NCBI GenBank assembly: GCA_039707465.1
Contig: CM077644.1
Coordinates: forward strand, 217,439,462-217,503,461
Source: Rhabdophis nuchalis
Lineage: Eukaryota; Chordata; Lepidosauria; Squamata; Natricidae
Length of the DNA: 64,000 nucleotides
Direction: 5' to 3'
In this document: in pieces, positions 60,166 to 64,000 of the stretch
Layout of the letters: every line of letters starts with the position of its first letter
Position numbering within the stretch: position 1 is the stretch's first letter
Position numbers and translations under genes: made by a program
The notes under the pieces: model-generated
Told to the model about the DNA's origin: nothing
Database searches by the model: none
What the model saw: the letters and a program-made list of their open reading frames with translations, nothing else

Positions 60166-60727
60166 AACTGGGACAAAAGTCTGTGTTTGCATAACATCTC
60201 TTTCTGCTCAGTCTCCCCATCTAACTCCCTTTTCAAATTGTATATTAATTGAGCCAATCTATGCATCTGAGGAAGTAGGACAGTGTTTCTCTCTTTTTAA
60301 AAAAAATAAAACTTTTATTAAATTTCAGAAAAGTATAAAATACAAAAGAGCAAAGTAAAAAGAATTTAAAAGAAAAGAGTAAAGGTGAGGTAGAGAAAAA
60401 GCAAAATTGAGGAATGCAGACAAAAAGCTGTAGAAAAAAGTAACTTCCAATTTTCTTCAGTACAGATAAAAAACTCTGAGTCAATTCCCCTTCGAGCTAG
60501 AATAAGCTATGACAAACAGTACTTCTACCATAAGCCAGTCTAGTCATCAAAATCCAAGATTAAAATTTCATTTCTTTAAGTTTCAAGCAAAAAAATATAT
60601 ATCCAAGGGTGGTTTCCAAGTAGAAATGAAAGCAAGTCAGTTTCTCCATCTCCTCCGACTCTGTTAATTTTGTCACCCATTCTTCCAATATTGGTATATA
60701 TGAGTCCTTCCATTTCACAGCATAGAG

Positions 60728-61055
60728 CAGAGGTGTCAAACTCGATTTCATTGAGGGCTTCATCGGGGTTGTGTTTAACTTCAGGGGGCTGGAGTGGGCA
60801 TGGCCAGATCAACCTCACTTGTGTCAGGCGTGCCTGTGGTGGCCCAAGCATTCTGTGGGCCCCTGTATTCCATTTTCGGCTGCCACAGCCTCCTGCAACC
60901 CTCTGCCAATGAAAACGGAGCTCAGTAGGGCCGGCTGTAGCCCTCCTGAGATCTGTTTTCACTAACAGAGGCAGTCCTCTGGGCTGGTCCTCACAGGCCA
61001 GATATAAGCACCCCGTGGGTGGATCTGGCCCCTGGGTCTTGAGTTGATACCTCTG
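60728..61055. mobile_element. hAT element, caggggtgtc family
   Basis: Ends cagaggtgtcaaactcg and gagttgatacctctg with perfect 8-bp TSD gcatagag (60720-60727, 61056-61063). Confidence 0.9.
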
Positions 61056-62198
61056 GCATAGAGGGAAGGTCACATTCTGATAAAGCAGGAGAGTCATGCT
61101 GTTGTTGTCAGGTAGGTCTTTGCCTTTTAATAAGATTTGTTAACCAACAAAGGTGCTGCTATGAGTTGCCTTCTGATTTTTGTTTTTGCTTTGCAGGACC
61201 TGTTATTCATGAGTTTTAAGAATTTACGCCTGTGAGGTTAAAAGAGCTTGAGTGTTTTAAATTAAACAGTCAGTCTTTGTTACTTCCAAATTATGGGTTG
61301 TACCCTTTATTTGATCTAAAAGGAGTACTTGGATTAAACCGAGAGAAAAAATCCATTAACAATTACGAACCTATGAACTATTGCATCCCAACATCACTAC
61401 GTAGTAATGCTTAAAAAGTTGTTTGTGCCTGCCACCCCAGTTGTAGCAAAACTGGATTTCCCCCCCCCAAAAAAAGTTGGGAAGTACCCAAATGTTACCA
61501 TGAAAGTCTCGTTGAGCTTTAATGCACCATTTCTGTAACCCAACTACTTTTCTATAGCTGGGACCCACATTCTGCCTTCCTTGTTTTGATGCCCTAGAGG
61601 CACAATCAATGAAATTGCATCTTACAAGTTGAGTGGTGTGGAAATTAGATTCCCTCCCTTCCTTTTTTTCACAAGCCTTTAGCATTATTCAAGGTTATTT
61701 TAAGGTTTTAAATCCAAGTCTAAAGCTTAAAACATTGGCGCTACCCTTAAATCTGGAAACCATGCTATTGATTCTTAGTACTCTGTTGCTGAATTTCAGA
61801 GCTTGGTTGAAGGAGGCTCTGGAGAACCATTTCAGACTGTGCACTGTGCTTAATATATCTGCTTAATGTAAGCAAATATATTCTTACAGTAAGTTCTCCA
61901 GCAGTGCCAAAATGCATGAAAAAATAAAGGAAGAGCATTTGTAGCTCAGGTTGAAATGAAGGGTGCTCGGTGCTCTCTGAGGTGCTCTGATAATGTTGCC
62001 TAGTTTGGTTAATGAAACCTCTGTAAGAAAACAACCAAGTTCAGAGAACAGCAAGGATGAAAAGAATAAGGTTCTTCTTTTTCCTTTTTCATATGATTTT
62101 TTTTTTAAAAAACCTAAAATATAATGATTTACATGTAATGGTGGAATTTTGAACAATTTCATGACAGGGATTTATTCAAATAATCTTTGTTATTGTAG

Positions 62199-62434
62199 GC
62201 ATCAGAAGAAACGCTGTACCATCAAAATGAAGAAGAAATGGTTCTCCAAGGAACGGACCAGTATCGTGTTAGGCGGTTGTCCTGTCGTAACCTCCAGCTT
62301 CCTCCTTTGGCATTTAGACAGCTGGAGCAGTTAGACTGGGAGAAAAAGGCTGATCCAGAGATGGTGCAGAGGCCCACCAACCTTCCACTGAGAACTCTTC
62401 CTCTCATTGCTATTACTGCTGCGGACACTGTCAG
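62199..62434 (+). CDS. internal coding exon, gene not recognised
   Basis: A 236-bp exon between a polypyrimidine-preceded acceptor (ctttgttattgtag, AG at 62197-62198) and a consensus donor (cag/gtaaat, GT at 62435-62436). One frame is open throughout and starts in phase 0 (GCA TCA GAA), ending two bases into a codon. The peptide begins ASEETLYHQNEEEM, then QYRVRRLSCRNLQLPPLAF, QLEQLDWEKKADPEM, and RPTNLPLRTLPLIAITAADT. Acidic start, basic Arg/Cys patch, proline-rich turns, then a hydrophobic strand; no transmembrane segment or catalytic motif. Codon and base use is more GC-rich than the flanks, as expected of an exon. I do not recognise the protein. It is the only host coding sequence supported here; neighbouring exons lie outside the window. 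Confidence 0.78.
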
Positions 62435-63804
62435 GTAAATGGAAACCTACTTCTTCTTCCTTATGACGGCTGAGGCACAGTGTTTCAACAGCTAGGTTTC
62501 TGGTTGCATGTGATAAAAAAAGTTTGACTTTTAATCATGAAGTAAATTAAGAGAGCTTGCCTCTAGTGAAAGGCAGCTTCAAAATATTGTAGGCTAATAT
62601 AACAATGGTCTTAAGTAGTAATTCTGACAAGAGGGGCAGTAAAGAAAAACAAAAATGCAGGGTTTTAAAGAGGAGGGAGGGAGAGAGAGAGAGGGAGGGA
62701 GAGAGAGAGGGAGGGAGAGAGAGAGAGGGAGGGAGAGAGAGAGAATGACCAAGATCATCCATCATAGGGAGACCTGCCATGTACATTCACCTGTACTGTT
62801 GAAGATAACCTAATATCACATAGCCTGTGAAATGCATATGACTGGACAGATGATGGGTAGTGGAAACGACCCATTTTTGCCATTCCTGTCCACAAGACTA
62901 GTTGTGAGTCCTATTGTTGAATTGATCTGATAAATGGGAATTTTTATAGCTGTGGCCAAGATACAGAGCCACATCCTCTTTTACTTAAGATCAGTACCCC
63001 TTATTGATGTTTGGTGTGGGAGAAAGAGGAAGCGTCAGCACACAATATTAAATGTATCTAACACACTTCAGAATTCCTAAAACCAAGTTACAGACGAAGG
63101 AGCTTAAATATGAAAATATGCATCCAAGAAGTTTGGCTTGGTGACTTTACATATGGGATCACTCCAGCCAATAAGTAGAATTAGCAAAATGCCAAAGAAA
63201 CAAGAAAAATATGCACACAACTGATGAGCGAACAAAAAGTAGTACCACATTTTGAAAAAAGGAATGCATTGCACATATAAAATTAGAACGTTCCTCCAAG
63301 GAAGTCAAAAGAGGATACAATTAAAAGGGGATATGCTGATTATCACAGGTGTGTTGGGAGAGGTGACGCATGCAAAGAGTCTCACAGCATGTGGATCTTT
63401 GTCACACGTCACAGAAAATCTCACTGTCCATCTTCCTGCATAACATAAATTGTGTGTTTAGTCACTGTGCCTAATTTAGTTTTGAGTTTTTTTGAAAGTG
63501 CGTTTATATCTGAAGTCAGAAAATAATCTACATCTACGTATATTCTGTAGTATATTGGTGCTAGGCTGAAAGAACCGTCTCTGTCATATTTATAACTTTT
63601 TTTTAAAGCTGCTGAGCAAGAATGTAACTTACTGTCTTAGTGTCACAATGGTCTGGATCGGGAGAAACAAGCTCAGACTTAATTGAATGCTGTTTGTCCA
63701 AAACACAGGACCATTTTTTTGGTATGGATGGGCTCAAGAACTGATTCCATAAACTGGGGTCCTTCTGGATTTTCATTTCTCGTTGCCTTCGAAAATAATT
63801 TGGA
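62435..63804 (+). other. downstream intron, unique-looking
   Basis: Follows the donor site. Apart from a GAGG/GAGA tract I see no repeat family or splice-bounded frame. Confidence 0.5.
62671..62745. repeat. (GAGG)/(GAGA) purine repeat
   Basis: Alternating gggagg and gagaga units on the plus strand. Confidence 0.95.
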
Positions 63805-64000
63805 ACCTTTGGTTGGTGCAAAATGCCGTGATTAGGCTGCAGATTGCTGTTATGTTAGTGTTGCACCTATATTTAATGCACTGTACTGGTTACTAAAAGA
63901 CTGTAGGGCATCTTCTCAGTGTTCAGTATTAATGCCATTTAAAACTTCAAATGTACTTAGGGATGGTCTCTTCTAGATAGAATCTTCCCACTTTATGCAT
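63805..64000 (+). mobile_element. old L2-like LINE fragment
   Basis: Reads VQNAVIRLQ then, after a shift, NALYWLLKDCRA and MPFKTSNVLRDGL, recalling the LVQNAAARL...LHWLP...FK blocks of the better L2 copies. Runs off the window. Confidence 0.45.

Larger units (their letters stand above)
1..62198 (+). other. putative intron or 5' flank, repeat-filled
   Basis: No host exon could be supported here. Between the listed repeats I see only AT-rich unique-looking DNA, with no splice-bounded open frame, tRNA or other RNA gene, in these stretches: 1565-2587, 3487-4012, 4161-5710, 6680-8464, 9942-10729, 11206-11939, 12639-13625, 14796-15639, 16349-17512, 18271-18833, 19394-20578, 20958-22013, 22393-25740, 26395-27599, 28386-28905, 29607-31537, 32437-33646, 34016-35489, 36781-37514, 37693-38229, 40015-41602, 42958-43295, 43518-44130, 44598-46254, 46401-47524, 47963-48182, 48261-48939, 49936-50454, 53419-54547, 54783-55420, 58332-58889, 60166-60719 and 61064-62198. 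It may be one intron or may contain a transcription start I cannot see. Confidence 0.5.

Overview
The window looks like about 64 kb of a squamate reptile nuclear genome, most likely a snake. The evidence is the repeat mix: BovB (RTE), CR1, L2-like and R4/Dong-like LINEs, many short hAT elements with 8-bp target-site duplications (TSDs) including a SPIN-type one, Tigger-like TA elements, a Helitron, solo LTRs, tRNA-derived SINEs, and long tetranucleotide microsatellites attached to LINE 3' tails. There are no bacterial-style genes or operons. Species and gene identity were inferred by reading, not by search.

Host coding content is very small. The only exon I can support is 62199-62434 (+), with a clean AG acceptor, GT donor and one open frame; I do not recognise the gene. 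Bases 1-62198 are best read as intron or flanking DNA upstream of it, and 62435-64000 as the next intron. Nearly all other long open frames are transposon remains, simple repeats or chance.

Layout: 1-1564 an L2-like LINE whose 5' part is inverted against its 3' part. 2.6-6.7 kb: BovB with a 12-bp TSD, a CR1 tail and old DNA elements. 8.5-9.9 kb: a 1.46-kb hAT carrying a giant CTTT tract and a GC-rich insert. 10.7-18.3 kb: a cluster of hAT MITEs, a perfect 30-bp palindrome and a SPIN-type element. 18.8-19.4 kb: a solo LTR. 20.6-29.6 kb: hAT, Tigger, L2 and CR1 tails, a SINE and an LTR-like block. 31.5-32.4 kb: two adjoining hAT elements, one a CpG-rich foldback. 35.6-36.6 kb: a Helitron with a LINE fragment and a palindromic minisatellite. 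37.5-42.9 kb: compound microsatellite, an L2 copy split by a MITE, an exact 196-bp tandem duplication, and an R4/Dong-like endonuclease fragment. 44.1-49.8 kb: hAT elements and a solo LTR. 50.4-56.9 kb: a second BovB, a TA-flanked transposon holding the same minisatellite motif as the Helitron, MITEs, a foldback, and a three-level nest. 57.2-61.1 kb: L2 with a (TATC)n tail, an LTR candidate, microsatellites and hAT elements. 62.2 kb: the exon.

Most hAT-like insertions here carry 8-bp TSDs of the form nnnTAnnn, typical of Buster-type hATs; a second group with cagtggtggg-like ends mostly does not. I found no undescribed cellular system. The points most worth checking are the inverted L2, the minisatellite shared by two unrelated transposons, three near-perfect snap-back palindromes, the SPIN-type element and the nested insertions.
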